Source: a bacterium
GTDB lineage: Bacteria; Bacillota_A; Clostridia; Lachnospirales; Lachnospiraceae
Assembly: GCA_004562915.1 (NCBI GenBank)
Contig: SFQZ01000054.1
Location: 1 to 40,877, forward strand
Length of the DNA stretch: 40,877 nt
Reading direction: 5' to 3'
Shown here: piece after piece, positions 24,626-33,240 of the stretch
Layout of the letters: every line of letters begins with the position of its first letter
How positions within the stretch are numbered: the stretch's first letter is position 1
The notes under the pieces: model-generated
Database searches by the model: none
Told to the model about the DNA's origin: nothing
The model's input: only the letters and a program-made list of their open reading frames with translations
Program-made: the position numbers and the translations under genes

Positions 24626-27019
24626 CTATTTCTTCCAGAAATTTCCCAGCACCTCGCTTACATTCTGTCTCGTACATATCTGATACTCTGCCCATTCCCT
24701 CGGAAACAGATTTCTATATTCCGATGAACAGAATCTCTCATCCAGAAGTAAAATTACCCCTTTGTCTTCCTTTGTACGAATGACTCTTCCCGCCGACTGT
24801 AGTACTTTATTCATTCCCGGAAAACGATAAGCATAATCAAACCCGTTTTTTGATTTTTTATCATAATAATGTTTCAGAATTTCCCTCTCATAACTGATTT
24901 GAGGAAGACCCGTTCCCACAATCACCGCTCCGATCAGTTTTTTTCCGGTCAGATCAATTCCTTCTGAAAAAATCCCGCCCATCACACAAAATCCCACCAA
25001 ACTATTCTCCTGATTTTCCGGTTCTTTTTCAAATCTTCCAAGAAAATCTTCCCTGTCTTTTTCCTGCATAGAAACGTGTTGAAGAAGAATATGCTCTTTG
25101 CAGGATTCATACCTGTCCATATAAATTGCATAAACATCTTCCATCATACGATAGGATGGAAAAAATATCATATAGTTTCCCCGACAGGCTGTTACCGTCC
25201 GATGAATATATTCAGCAATTTTTGCATATTCCTCCGGTCCTCGTCTGGTATAGCGGCTACTGACATCTCTTCCAATCATCACCTGTTTCTGTTCTGAAGT
25301 AAATGGTGTATGAGCGTAAATGGCATAATCATCCTTCCTTCCGCTTAATAACAACTTATAGTATTGAATCGGAAGCAGCGTGGCAGAAAAATACACTGTA
25401 CTGATACCTTTATCCAGACAGTTCTGGAGATTTATCGCCGGATTGACACAGTACAACTTTACTCGAAATCTTCCATCCTCATCATGCTGTGAATAGATTA
25501 CATAATTCTCATCTAAGAGATCATAAATATACAGAAAACTCCTTACCTGGAAATAAAAATCCAAGACCTGTTTGCGAACTTCACCTTCCTCCAGTTCTTC
25601 CAGAAAATTCTCCAGCTCTCCCATTATGTTCAGGAGAGAAATCGACAGTCCTCCCAGAGTTTCCAATTCCCGGTATGTCTCACATTCCCGTTTTAATTCC
25701 AGAAGCTGGCGATTACATTTTTCCAATGCCCGCTCCAGTTTTTTACTGTAAGGTTTTATCAACTTCTTTATTTTCAGCACATCTTCTTTATACAAAATGG
25801 CACTGTACATCTCCCGCCCCCGCTCTACCAGATTGTGGGCCTCGTCAATCAAGAACACATAATTTCCTTTGTTTCCTTCCCCGAAGAAACGGCGAAGATA
25901 AACATCCGGATCAAACACATAATTATAATCACAGATTACCGCATCTACCCAGCTTGCCACATCAAGACTCATCTCATAGGGACAGACCTGAAACTTTTCA
26001 CTATACCGAAGTATGGTTTCTCTATCGTAGTTGTCCAGCTGCTGTAAAAGCTGAAAAACAGCCTCATTTACCCGGTCATAATGTCCTTTTGCTCTGGGGC
26101 AGTTCAGAGGGTTACATTCCACTTCATCACAGACACACATTTTTTCTTTTGAAGTAAGAATCAGTACTTTACATGCAAGCCCTTTACTATTTAGTATCTG
26201 AAATGCCTCCCATACCACTGTCCTTGTAATGGTTTTAGCCGTCAAATAAAATATTTTGTCTGCGATTCCTTCCCCCATAGAGCGAACCGCCGGAAACACC
26301 GTGGACATCGTTTTTCCGACACCGGTTGGTGCCTGTATAAAAATCTGCTTGTTCCGTAAAATTGTTCGGTATACACCGGTGACCACTTCTCTCTGACCTT
26401 CTCTGTAGGGAAATGGGAATTCCAGCCCTTCCATGGAATGATTTCTTTTCGACTTCCACTCATGCTGCCATTTTGCCCACTGATAGTATTGATCTATCAG
26501 CCACTGAAACCATATAGTCAGCTCCGCCAATGTATATTCCTGTTCAAAACGCTTGATTTCTTCTGTTTCCAGATGACAGTAAGTCATCTGAACTTTTATC
26601 TTCTCTTTTCGATTCTGCGAACCATAGATAAAAGCATAACATTTTGCCTGAGCCAGATGAACATCCACTGGTTTTTCCAGAAAATGTAAATCTTTATAAA
26701 CACCTTTAATCTCATCAATTACCACATTGGTTCCATCATCAATAATTCCATCCGCGCGGCCCTCTACCCTGATAATAATTTCATCATATTCTGTCTCGTG
26801 AAACAGAGAAACCTCCGGCTGATAATAACCGCTCATTTTTTTCTGAATTTTTCTGTGAATTCTGCTTCCCTTTGCCATAGCTTCTTTATCAGCAAAAGTT
26901 CCTCTTCTGGTATCCAAATCTCCTGATCTCAGGATAAACTCAACCAGATTTCTCACAGAACTACGAATCACTTCTTTATTTTCTATTGTGTGAACCTCTT
27001 TATCATTGCTCTTTTTCAT
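24626..27019 (-). CDS. DinG/XPD-like DNA helicase with N-terminal Cas4/RecB-like nuclease domain
   Basis: A probable DNA-repair helicase of about 797 residues, superfamily 2 Rad3/XPD type. Counted from an upstream ATG at 27085, the N-terminal nuclease-like domain has His77 in GSRIHRKI, Asp112 in GRADGII and the DEIKG motif (Glu125, Lys127), the PD-(D/E)XK pattern of Cas4/RecB. The helicase core has Walker A APTGVGKT (252-259), an iron-sulphur cluster signature with four cysteines near 317-329 (CVCDEVECNPLNC), a DEAH box in LIDEAHNLVERG, and motif VI QSAGRVIR. The ATG at 27019 (MKKSNDKE) is preferred because the longer leader is low-complexity; the choice is uncertain. A TATAAT box lies upstream near 27110. 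No LexA box was seen. Confidence 0.88.
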   Translation of the reverse strand: MKKSNDKEVHTIENKEVIRSSVRNLVEFILRSGDLDTRRGTFADKEAMAKGSRIHRKIQKKMSGYYQPEVSLFHETEYDEIIIRVEGRADGIIDDGTNVVIDEIKGVYKDLHFLEKPVDVHLAQAKCYAFIYGSQNRKEKIKVQMTYCHLETEEIKRFEQEYTLAELTIWFQWLIDQYYQWAKWQHEWKSKRNHSMEGLEFPFPYREGQREVVTGVYRTILRNKQIFIQAPTGVGKTMSTVFPAVRSMGEGIADKIFYLTAKTITRTVVWEAFQILNSKGLACKVLILTSKEKMCVCDEVECNPLNCPRAKGHYDRVNEAVFQLLQQLDNYDRETILRYSEKFQVCPYEMSLDVASWVDAVICDYNYVFDPDVYLRRFFGEGNKGNYVFLIDEAHNLVERGREMYSAILYKEDVLKIKKLIKPYSKKLERALEKCNRQLLELKRECETYRELETLGGLSISLLNIMGELENFLEELEEGEVRKQVLDFYFQVRSFLYIYDLLDENYVIYSQHDEDGRFRVKLYCVNPAINLQNCLDKGISTVYFSATLLPIQYYKLLLSGRKDDYAIYAHTPFTSEQKQVMIGRDVSSRYTRRGPEEYAKIAEYIHRTVTACRGNYMIFFPSYRMMEDVYAIYMDRYESCKEHILLQHVSMQEKDREDFLGRFEKEPENQENSLVGFCVMGGIFSEGIDLTGKKLIGAVIVGTGLPQISYEREILKHYYDKKSKNGFDYAYRFPGMNKVLQSAGRVIRTKEDKGVILLLDERFCSSEYRNLFPREWAEYQICTRQNVSEVLGNFWKK

Positions 27020-27137
27020 ACTCTGTTCCACATTCCTGATTTTTCCGCCTGCCTGCAGGCTCTTCGCCTCTTCTCGCAGACGCACTGCTCATTGCCTACG
27101 TGTACATTATAGCATATATTTTGGTTCATACACGCAG

Positions 27138-27174
27138 AAAAAGCCCCCGAATCATTACAACCCGGCGGCTTTTC
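27138..27174 (-). terminator. Terminator downstream of the HPr-like gene
   Basis: AAAAGCCCCCG (27139-27149) and CGGCGGCTTTT (27163-27173) form an 11-bp stem with one mismatch, and T runs lie on both strands. It is placed to stop the HPr-like gene and could also insulate the helicase promoter. The 66 bases between it and the HPr-like stop hold nothing I recognise. Confidence 0.75.
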
Positions 27175-27240
27175 CTGTTTCATTGCAAGGGAGGGTATCT
27201 ATCAACAAACTTTAGGATAAATTACTATTAAATACGGTTA

Positions 27241-27477
27241 TCACGCTACTGCAAATTTTTTTAATGTCTTATTAAATTCCTGACTTTCACCATAACACTG
27301 TACGGTAAGTTCTTTTGTCAAATCCATACTGAGTATTCCGAGGATTGATTTTGCATCAATGATAAAACGATTATAGAAAATATTAATGTCAAAATCACAT
27401 TTCTCAGCTGCAGTACAGAATTCCTGAACCTCATTAGCTCCATTAAATTTGATTTTACTAACTTTACACTCTGACAT
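27241..27477 (-). CDS. HPr-like protein lacking the catalytic histidine
   Basis: Seventy-eight residues with the fold pattern of the PTS phosphocarrier HPr. The second half, DAKSILGILSMDLTKELTV, aligns with the HPr regulatory region, and Ser44 falls where HPr has Ser46, the HPr-kinase target. The GIHARPA loop with the phosphorylated His15 is missing; NGANEVQEF stands there instead. It therefore cannot carry PTS phosphate but might still be a regulatory Crh-like protein. The start at 27477 is chosen because AAAGGGA lies 10 bases upstream and the longer frame to 27570 covers an untranslated leader. It is a single gene with its own promoter and terminator. Confidence 0.78.
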   Translation of the reverse strand: MSECKVSKIKFNGANEVQEFCTAAEKCDFDINIFYNRFIIDAKSILGILSMDLTKELTVQCYGESQEFNKTLKKFAVA

Positions 27478-27568
27478 ACAATCAATCCCTTTCTTAGATT
27501 TTGAAATGTTAAAATTTTTTAACCAGTGTGATCGACCTCTACTGGTAGTACCACATTGATTTTGGTAC

Positions 27569-27597
27569 ATTATTACACTGACTTGTTAATTTGTCAA
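27569..27597 (-). promoter_or_regulatory. Promoter of the HPr-like gene
   Basis: On the minus strand TTGACA (27597-27592) is followed after 17 bases by AATAAT (27574-27569). The leader of about 85 bases contains an inverted repeat, ACCAGT...ACTGGT (27547-27523), and an AT-rich dyad TTAAAAAATTTTAA next to it. These could form a leader structure; no known riboswitch is recognised. The bases from 27598 to 27759 hold no gene. Confidence 0.6.
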
Positions 27598-27759
27598 ATC
27601 TTTTTTTAAATTGGATTGCGGTATGAAAATCATGAAAAATTTGTATTATATTACTTATTTTCCATAATTATTCTGGTCATAGCTTTGTAAATATTTTATT
27701 TTTGAAATCGTTTTCATCTAATTCCTCTCTATTTTTATATCGCATGCTGAAAAATGAAT

Positions 27760-28545
27760 TTAATTTTTGTTAAATTCTACCACATGTGTACGGAACCACA
27801 ACGGCAGATTCTGTCTCTGCAGCTGTGAATTTTCTCTTTCTCTGATAGAAATGCTTCTACAAAAGTTCTGAAATAAATCCTCATAATCTTTTTCCCTATC
27901 TTCCATTTTCGATAATTGTTCAAGCTCTGTCCTGTCACCGGAATACACACTACACTGCATATAAGGTGCATGCACAAGTGCTTTTCCCCGAACCTCATCA
28001 TAAATAATCCAATATTCCCCTGAGTATCGATTGCCAAAATGCTCCTGAAAGAGCAACAATATATCATTTTTAGGGGATATTGTCGAGAAAAGAACCTTTT
28101 CTGTTATTTGACGAAAACGCAGAAACCCCAAATAATGGTGATACTCATTCCACACATTTCGGTGCAGTTCCAATACTTTTCTCACCCACGGGTTTTTCCT
28201 GTTTTCCAGAGTCTTTTTCCCATAAGAAGCACCATGCTTTGAAAGGCAATCTACCAATGTCCTGTAAATTGCACTTGCTTTCTCCCGATCGCAGGAAGCA
28301 GCCGCATAGCAGATACACTCTGTAATCCCTTCACCCAATCTGGTTTTCAGTGTTTTCATGACTTTCTCTGCTTTTTCCAAATCTGTATCCACTTTACGAT
28401 ACTCACAAAATAATTCCAGATTATCATCTTCCCACGTCCGCAATTCCACATTTCCATGACCCACTCTGGCTTCCCATGCCGTATAAACGCACGAAAAAAT
28501 ACCTTCCAGAGAATCTTCACAAATAAAAATATACCTGCTATCCAT
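27760..28545 (-). CDS. TIGR03915-type DNA-metabolism protein (DUF4130), partner of the radical SAM protein
   Basis: A 261-residue cytoplasmic protein. It matches the family routinely found next to the TIGR03916 radical SAM DNA-modification/repair protein. Recognisable features are the N-terminal YIFICEDSLEGIFSCVYTAW and the central VWNEYHHYLGFLRF segment. The related DUF4130 domain is also found fused to uracil-DNA glycosylases, so the pair is thought to act in base-excision repair, but the reaction is not known. The ATG at 28545 lies inside the end of the radical SAM gene (8-base overlap, ATGGATAG), giving tight coupling. It should share the LexA-type promoter at 29883-29911. Confidence 0.85.
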   Translation of the reverse strand: MDSRYIFICEDSLEGIFSCVYTAWEARVGHGNVELRTWEDDNLELFCEYRKVDTDLEKAEKVMKTLKTRLGEGITECICYAAASCDREKASAIYRTLVDCLSKHGASYGKKTLENRKNPWVRKVLELHRNVWNEYHHYLGFLRFRQITEKVLFSTISPKNDILLLFQEHFGNRYSGEYWIIYDEVRGKALVHAPYMQCSVYSGDRTELEQLSKMEDREKDYEDLFQNFCRSISIRERENSQLQRQNLPLWFRTHVVEFNKN

Positions 28546-29827
28546 GAATCTCAAGCCACCCTTTTCCAGTATCAAAAAAAGAAAGCTGATGATATGTAAT
28601 ATCTGGATCCACCGGCAGTTTTTCCTCTGAGGCAAGGAGATTTCTCAGTATATAGTTTTCCTCCAGTCTGGTTCTATACATCATCTTTCCGCTGCATGTA
28701 ATAAAATACAGTGCTCTTTTTAATACCACACGCATTTTCTGTAAATCTTCAAAAGTCAGATTTCCGTATTTCCTCGCACCTACAATTCTCTGTGCTGACT
28801 TTACACCAATTCCCGGAACTCTTAAAAGAGTATGATAATCGGCAGTATTGATTTCCACAGGAAATTGTTCCAAATGTTGCAGCGCCCAGTCACATTTGGG
28901 ATCCAACAGTACATTAAAGTTCGGTTTTTCCGGTGACAACAATTCCTGTGCCTGAAAACCGTAAAAACGAAGCAGCCAGTCTGCCTGATAGAGTCGATGT
29001 TCTCTCAACAGAGGGGGGCCCTGAGGCAACATTGGCAAAGTCGTATCCTGATTCGCATTGACAAAAGCAGAATAAAAAACTCTCTTTAACTCGAACTTTT
29101 GATATAGAGATTCTGCTGTATTCAAAATCTGATAATCATTTTCCCCCGTCGCACCGATAATCATCTGGGTACTTTGCCCGGCCGGTACAAATCTGGGACT
29201 GTGACGATACAATGCCACCTCCTGACGATTCTCGTCCGCACGTAACTGTATTTGCCTCATAGGTGCAAGTATTGTCTTCCTACTTTTATGAGGTGCCAGT
29301 GTACGAAGCCCTTCTGCCGTAGGAAACTCCATATTAATACTCATACGATCCACGTAATACCCGGCTCTCTCTATCAACTCTCCTGGCGCTCCGGGTATTG
29401 CTTTTAGATGAATATATCCCTGAAAATGGTATTCTGTTCGAAGCTTATAAACCGTCTGAAATAGTAATTCCATCGTATAGGCAGGACTTTTCAGAATCCC
29501 CGAGCTTAAAAATAATCCTTCAATATAATTTCTCCGGTAAAATCCCATCGTCAATTCACATACTTCCTGCGGCGTGAAGGATGCTCTGACTACGTCATTG
29601 GAAGAGCGATTTACGCAATATCGACAATCAAATACACATTCATTAGTGAATAAAATTTTGAGAAGACTGATACATCGGCCATCTGCAGAAAATGTATGAC
29701 ATATGCCGGAAGTCACACAATTACCAAGACCCTTTCCGTTATTTTTCCTGTCAACACCACTGGAAGTACATGCCACATCGTATTTTGCCGCATCTGATAA
29801 AATATTCAGTTTTTCCTGAAGATCCAT
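28538..29827 (-). CDS. Putative DNA modification/repair radical SAM protein (TIGR03916-like)
   Basis: About 429 residues. The radical SAM cluster motif is CVFDCRYC (C-x3-C-x2-C). A C-terminal helix-hairpin-helix, LLRVPGIGVKSAQRIVGARK, points to DNA binding. The opening, EKLNILSDAAKYDVACTSSG, is typical of the family. The frame can begin at a GTG at 29854, but AAGGG abuts that codon. The ATG at 29827 has AGGA 4 bases upstream and matches where family members start, so it is preferred. It heads a two-gene operon with the TIGR03915-type partner. Its promoter holds a perfect LexA/DinR box, which points to SOS induction and supports a repair role. The substrate is unknown. Confidence 0.9.
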   Translation of the reverse strand: MDLQEKLNILSDAAKYDVACTSSGVDRKNNGKGLGNCVTSGICHTFSADGRCISLLKILFTNECVFDCRYCVNRSSNDVVRASFTPQEVCELTMGFYRRNYIEGLFLSSGILKSPAYTMELLFQTVYKLRTEYHFQGYIHLKAIPGAPGELIERAGYYVDRMSINMEFPTAEGLRTLAPHKSRKTILAPMRQIQLRADENRQEVALYRHSPRFVPAGQSTQMIIGATGENDYQILNTAESLYQKFELKRVFYSAFVNANQDTTLPMLPQGPPLLREHRLYQADWLLRFYGFQAQELLSPEKPNFNVLLDPKCDWALQHLEQFPVEINTADYHTLLRVPGIGVKSAQRIVGARKYGNLTFEDLQKMRVVLKRALYFITCSGKMMYRTRLEENYILRNLLASEEKLPVDPDITYHQLSFFDTGKGWLEIHG

Positions 29828-29882
29828 CTGTTCCTGAATTACCACATTATGCACCCCTTACGCAGAACGTATGTTTGCTTTG

Positions 29883-29911
29883 ATTATATCAAGAACATTT
29901 GTTCGTGTCAA
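29883..29911 (-). promoter_or_regulatory. Promoter with LexA (Cheo) box for the radical SAM repair operon
   Basis: On the minus strand TTGACA (29911-29906), a 17-base spacer and TATAAT (29888-29883) form a consensus promoter. Inside the spacer, CGAACAAATGTTC contains GAAC-N4-GTTC (29904-29893), the Gram-positive LexA/DinR operator. Its position between the -35 and -10 boxes is ideal for repression. Confidence 0.88.
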
Positions 29912-29925
29912 CTTGTTTTTCGCAC

Positions 29926-29962
29926 AAAAAGAGCTGATGAAAACCGAAAAGTTCTCATCAGC
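29926..29962 (-). terminator. Terminator of the CsoR-Mrp operon
   Basis: On the minus strand GCTGATGA (29962-29955) pairs with TCATCAGC (29940-29933), with further pairing of AAC/GTT inside, and is followed by TCTTTTT. It lies 35 bases after the Mrp stop codon and just upstream of the next promoter. Confidence 0.85.
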
Positions 29963-29997
29963 CCACTTATTACTATATTTTATACAGATGTCAAACG

Positions 29998-30834
29998 TTA
30001 TTTTCCCAACATATAAAGCTTCTCTACAGCTTTTTCCACATATTCGTTGTCTACCGCATGGAAAACTCCTTTGTCAGCAGCTTCTGCATACAACGGGTTG
30101 ATCGGCATCTTACCCAAAACATGAATTCCCAGTTCTGCTGCAATCTCATCAATATGGCTGTCACCGAAAATCTTAATTTCTTTACCGCAGTCAGGACAAA
30201 CAATATAACTATAGTTTTCAACCACTCCCAACACTTCGATCTTCATCATCTGAGCCATTTTGTATGCTTTTCTCACAATCATCTTTACCAGATCCTGAGG
30301 AGAAGAAACAATTACAATTCCCTCTACCGGAAGCGACTGAAATACAGTCAGCGGTACATCACCGGTTCCCGGAGGCATGTCCACAAAAAGATAATCCAGT
30401 TCACCCCAGATTACATCGGTCCAGAACTGTTTTACCATGTTCGCCAAAATCGGTCCTCTCCAGATTACCGGTTCATCTTCCTGCGGAAGCAGTAGATTGA
30501 CAGACATGATTTTGATATCATTGGCTGCCATTATAGGATAAATCCCCTGATCATCCGCCTGAGCCGGTCCCTGAAGCCCATACATCTTGGGGATGGACGG
30601 TCCGGTTATATCCGCATCCAGAATCCCCACACGAAATCCCTTCTGTGCCATCTGATTGGCCAGAGATGCGGTTACGAAAGATTTTCCCACACCGCCTTTT
30701 CCACTTACAACGCCGATTACATGCTTGATATCTGAATAAATATTCATCTCTTCCAGCATACTCTTAGGCTGTTTGCTTGGACATCCTTCACAACTTTCTT
30801 TGTTGCATGATGTATTGCTGCATTCTTTTGCCAT
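29998..30834 (-). CDS. Mrp/ApbC/Nbp35-family iron-sulphur cluster carrier ATPase
   Basis: A 278-residue P-loop ATPase that carries Fe-S clusters to target enzymes. The deviant Walker A GKGGVGKS is at 45-52, with DADITGPSIPKMYG and DMPPGTGD further on. Two cysteines in CPDC (213 and 216) form the bridging cluster site at the dimer interface. An extra Cys-rich N-terminus (Cys5, Cys10, Cys15, Cys18) recalls the ferredoxin-like tail of eukaryotic Nbp35. The start is 24 bases after the stop of the CsoR-type gene with an AGAGG site. Co-transcription with a metal-sensing repressor is suggestive of linked metal and Fe-S homeostasis. Confidence 0.92.
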   Translation of the reverse strand: MAKECSNTSCNKESCEGCPSKQPKSMLEEMNIYSDIKHVIGVVSGKGGVGKSFVTASLANQMAQKGFRVGILDADITGPSIPKMYGLQGPAQADDQGIYPIMAANDIKIMSVNLLLPQEDEPVIWRGPILANMVKQFWTDVIWGELDYLFVDMPPGTGDVPLTVFQSLPVEGIVIVSSPQDLVKMIVRKAYKMAQMMKIEVLGVVENYSYIVCPDCGKEIKIFGDSHIDEIAAELGIHVLGKMPINPLYAEAADKGVFHAVDNEYVEKAVEKLYMLGK

Positions 30835-30857
30835 AATTCTAAAAACCTCTTTTCTTA

Positions 30858-31259
30858 TTATTTCATAAAGCGATCAATCGCTTTATTCAATTCTTCAAGA
30901 GCCTGGACATCCCCTTCCCGAACCGCATCTACAATACAATGCTCAATATGGTCCTGAAGAATCACTTTTCCGGTATTATTGATCGCGGCTTTCACCGCTG
31001 CCAGCTGTACCAGAACCTCGGTACAGTCCCGACCATCCTCAACCATCCTGCGGATGGATTCCAGATGACCGATCGCTCTGGAAATACGGTTGATCACAGC
31101 TTTCGTATTCTGATGCGTATGACCGTGTCCATGTGCACCCTGTGAGTGCGTATGACCATGCATCTCTTCCCTCTCATGACAGTGTTCCTCTACATGAGTA
31201 TGCTCAATAATTGTTCCATCTTCCAGTACATGCTTGTGTGTAACAATCTGATCTCCCAT
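30858..31259 (-). CDS. CsoR/RcnR-family metal-sensing transcriptional repressor with His-rich N-terminus
   Basis: A 133-residue all-helical repressor. The start at 31259 has AGGAGG immediately upstream; the open frame continues to 31430 only by running through the upstream gene. The copper-sensing triad of CsoR is conserved in spacing: Cys79, His104 and Cys108 (25 and 4 residues apart, within CTEV and DHIEHC). Before the family domain lies a 50-residue leader with about a dozen histidines (EEHCHEREEMHGHTHSQ), which could bind copper, nickel or zinc. It sits in an operon with a small unknown protein and Mrp. Cu(I) is the most likely ligand from the Cys-His-Cys set. Confidence 0.88.
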   Translation of the reverse strand: MGDQIVTHKHVLEDGTIIEHTHVEEHCHEREEMHGHTHSQGAHGHGHTHQNTKAVINRISRAIGHLESIRRMVEDGRDCTEVLVQLAAVKAAINNTGKVILQDHIEHCIVDAVREGDVQALEELNKAIDRFMK

Positions 31260-31272
31260 TCCTTCCTCCTGT

Positions 31273-31500
31273 CTATATCTCCGTAAAAGTATATCTCTGA
31301 TGGATGCCAGCCGTAAAAATCTCAAATACGATACTTCCATCATTCCGGACTGTTTTATCGTAAGTAAATTCTTTTCCCTTAAATTTTTCCTGAATATAGA
31401 CTTCCGGATCTTCACATTCAATTTCTTCAAAGAACTGATCTCTGGAATGATTCATGGGACATTGATTAATAATTTCCCTGATTGCTTCATATTCTTTCAT
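31273..31500 (-). CDS. Small hypothetical protein, first gene of the CsoR-Mrp operon
   Basis: Seventy-five residues starting at an ATG with AGGAGG seven bases upstream. It is acidic and soluble, with no signal peptide or membrane helix, and one cysteine near residue 14 (NQCPMNHSRDQFFEE). A C-terminal beta-rich stretch reads TYDKTVRNDGSIVFEIF. I do not recognise the family. Only 13 bases separate it from the CsoR-type gene, so it is co-transcribed from the promoter at 31524-31552. Confidence 0.75.
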   Translation of the reverse strand: MKEYEAIREIINQCPMNHSRDQFFEEIECEDPEVYIQEKFKGKEFTYDKTVRNDGSIVFEIFTAGIHQRYTFTEI

Positions 31501-31523
31501 TTTACCGCCTCCTGTATCAGCCT

Positions 31524-31552
31524 ATTATAACAGTCTCAGCCTGAAAGAACAA
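31524..31552 (-). promoter_or_regulatory. Promoter of the hypothetical-CsoR-Mrp operon
   Basis: On the minus strand TTGTTC (31552-31547), 17 bases, and TATAAT (31529-31524). The transcript would start about 15 bases before the ribosome site. No clear CsoR dyad is visible in the immediate surroundings. Confidence 0.6.
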
Positions 31553-31574
31553 GCTCCCCGGGGGGATTTTTAAC

Positions 31575-33197
31575 CTAAACCGGAATAAGAACATAAAATT
31601 TTTCATTTCTTGTTTCCTGCACGCTGCCCGTTGGATCAAACCACTGATATGTGCGGGTTTCATTTCCATCTGTCCATACTTCAGGGCAGTCTGTATCCTG
31701 CCAGTCTGTCGGAATCTTATGTTCTTTCTGTGCAGAAGCAACACACAAGATCTGATGCAATTCTTCGTTCTGTTTTTCATTCAGGAGACCCGGTTTTGCA
31801 GAAAAGAAAAGTGAAGTTCCGCTCTGAGCAATTACATCCGCCCATTGGCGATTCAATTCCCATGGAATTCCTCCTGCCACTCCCACACAATCTGCATCCA
31901 CTTCATAAAAGATTTTATTCTGTGGCAGCCTAAATGCCAATGTATTGATACCCATTCGTCTGGTTCTCTCCCAGCTGAAACCACTGGTATCATCACCGGT
32001 ACGATTCATATGCATGAGCCCTGCTCCCAGATGTCCGATTGTATTACAACCTAAAATCAGAGTATCATGCTCACGGGATGCCTGATAAATTGCCTCATAC
32101 AGCATTTTAACTACTTCCGCGCTGGTTTTTGTTCTGTCATAAAAATGCCAGTCGCCCTGAGTTACAGCCGGATCCATCTCAAATCCCCATCTTCCGAACA
32201 GATCAAAAGTAGAAAAGTCATGTTTGATCAGTTCATATCCCCAGTCGCAGATTCGTTTCACATCCTGTCTGATATATTCCAGCGCATCCGGATGAGAAGG
32301 ATCCAGGCAGCCATTGTGTGAAAGACGCCACTCAGCAGGAATACATTCATCCTGATTCAACAAAAAGCGAATCCATATACCGGTATGTACACCTTTTTCT
32401 TTCATTTTTTCTGCCAGTCTCTTCATATCCGGAAATTTTTTATTTCCTTTTTTCCATGGGCCTCCGATATACTCCGGCGTCCGCAGTTCCTGCCAGCAGT
32501 CATCGATTACCATATGCGGTGGATAAGCTGTATCTTTTGTCAGTTCCACCACGTAGTCCGTATCACTAAAGATTTCTTCCTCGGAGCTTTCTCCATAAGC
32601 ATAATACCAGTTGTTGCTTCCATAAACCGGATGTTTCGGGAGTACCGGATCTGTACACATTATTTTACAAAATTCTACAGCAGCTGCAAAGGAATCCTCA
32701 CCGTCCATCTCCATGGAAACAATCTCCGCAGCCAGTAAAGTTCTTCCATTCAACAAAACTCCGGCACAGCCACAGCGAACATCCAATACCAGGGTAATTC
32801 CCTGTGTATCCATATACCAGGAACACATGGCAGACGGTCTGACTTTAACTCCGTAACCATATTGTTTTCCCTGCGCAGACACAAGAAAATACCACGGGAG
32901 TACTCTGCCTCCGCAGATTCCTCTCCACTCAAGATCTCCATAACTTCTTTCCCATGCGTCACCCAGTACTCTCGCTTTTTCAGGTGCTTTCCTGTTCCAT
33001 CGAAGCTTAAGATACTTCACGGCAGACGTCTGCGCTGTCAGATATACATTCTCCTGTTCCCCGTCATCTTCCAGCTTTACCACAATATCATCCATGCAAA
33101 CTTCTGATTTACACGGAACCACTACCTGCTTCTTTTCTTCCGTCTCAACTGTAATATAATCGGGAATGCCGAGCATAATCTGTTTTTTATTACCCAT
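31575..33197 (-). CDS. Alpha-galactosidase-like glycoside hydrolase (clan D, GH36/GH27-like)
   Basis: A 540-residue cytoplasmic enzyme. An N-terminal beta domain is followed by a TIM barrel from about residue 190. The nucleophile is probably Asp327 in YELIKHDFSTFD and the acid/base an Asp of the RTGDDTSG motif (402-403). HMVIDDCWQELRTPEYIGG and GIWIRFLLN also fit clan D. The protein is shorter than classical GH36 enzymes (about 700 residues) and lacks a clear C-terminal beta domain. There is no signal peptide, so the substrate must be imported; no sugar transporter is adjacent. AGGAGG precedes the ATG. Confidence 0.82.
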   Translation of the reverse strand: MGNKKQIMLGIPDYITVETEEKKQVVVPCKSEVCMDDIVVKLEDDGEQENVYLTAQTSAVKYLKLRWNRKAPEKARVLGDAWERSYGDLEWRGICGGRVLPWYFLVSAQGKQYGYGVKVRPSAMCSWYMDTQGITLVLDVRCGCAGVLLNGRTLLAAEIVSMEMDGEDSFAAAVEFCKIMCTDPVLPKHPVYGSNNWYYAYGESSEEEIFSDTDYVVELTKDTAYPPHMVIDDCWQELRTPEYIGGPWKKGNKKFPDMKRLAEKMKEKGVHTGIWIRFLLNQDECIPAEWRLSHNGCLDPSHPDALEYIRQDVKRICDWGYELIKHDFSTFDLFGRWGFEMDPAVTQGDWHFYDRTKTSAEVVKMLYEAIYQASREHDTLILGCNTIGHLGAGLMHMNRTGDDTSGFSWERTRRMGINTLAFRLPQNKIFYEVDADCVGVAGGIPWELNRQWADVIAQSGTSLFFSAKPGLLNEKQNEELHQILCVASAQKEHKIPTDWQDTDCPEVWTDGNETRTYQWFDPTGSVQETRNEKFYVLIPV

Positions 33198-33240
33198 AAC
33201 TGATACCTCCTGTTCCTCTGGTTTTAAATCTAAAGTATTA

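Noticed and set aside
24626..27019. Cas4-like domain as a hint of a CRISPR system
   Set aside because: The domain is fused to an XPD-type helicase, and no repeats or other cas genes are present.
31273..31430. A longer CsoR-type protein starting at 31430
   Set aside because: The extra 57 codons run antiframe through the upstream small gene, and AGGAGG directly precedes the ATG at 31259.
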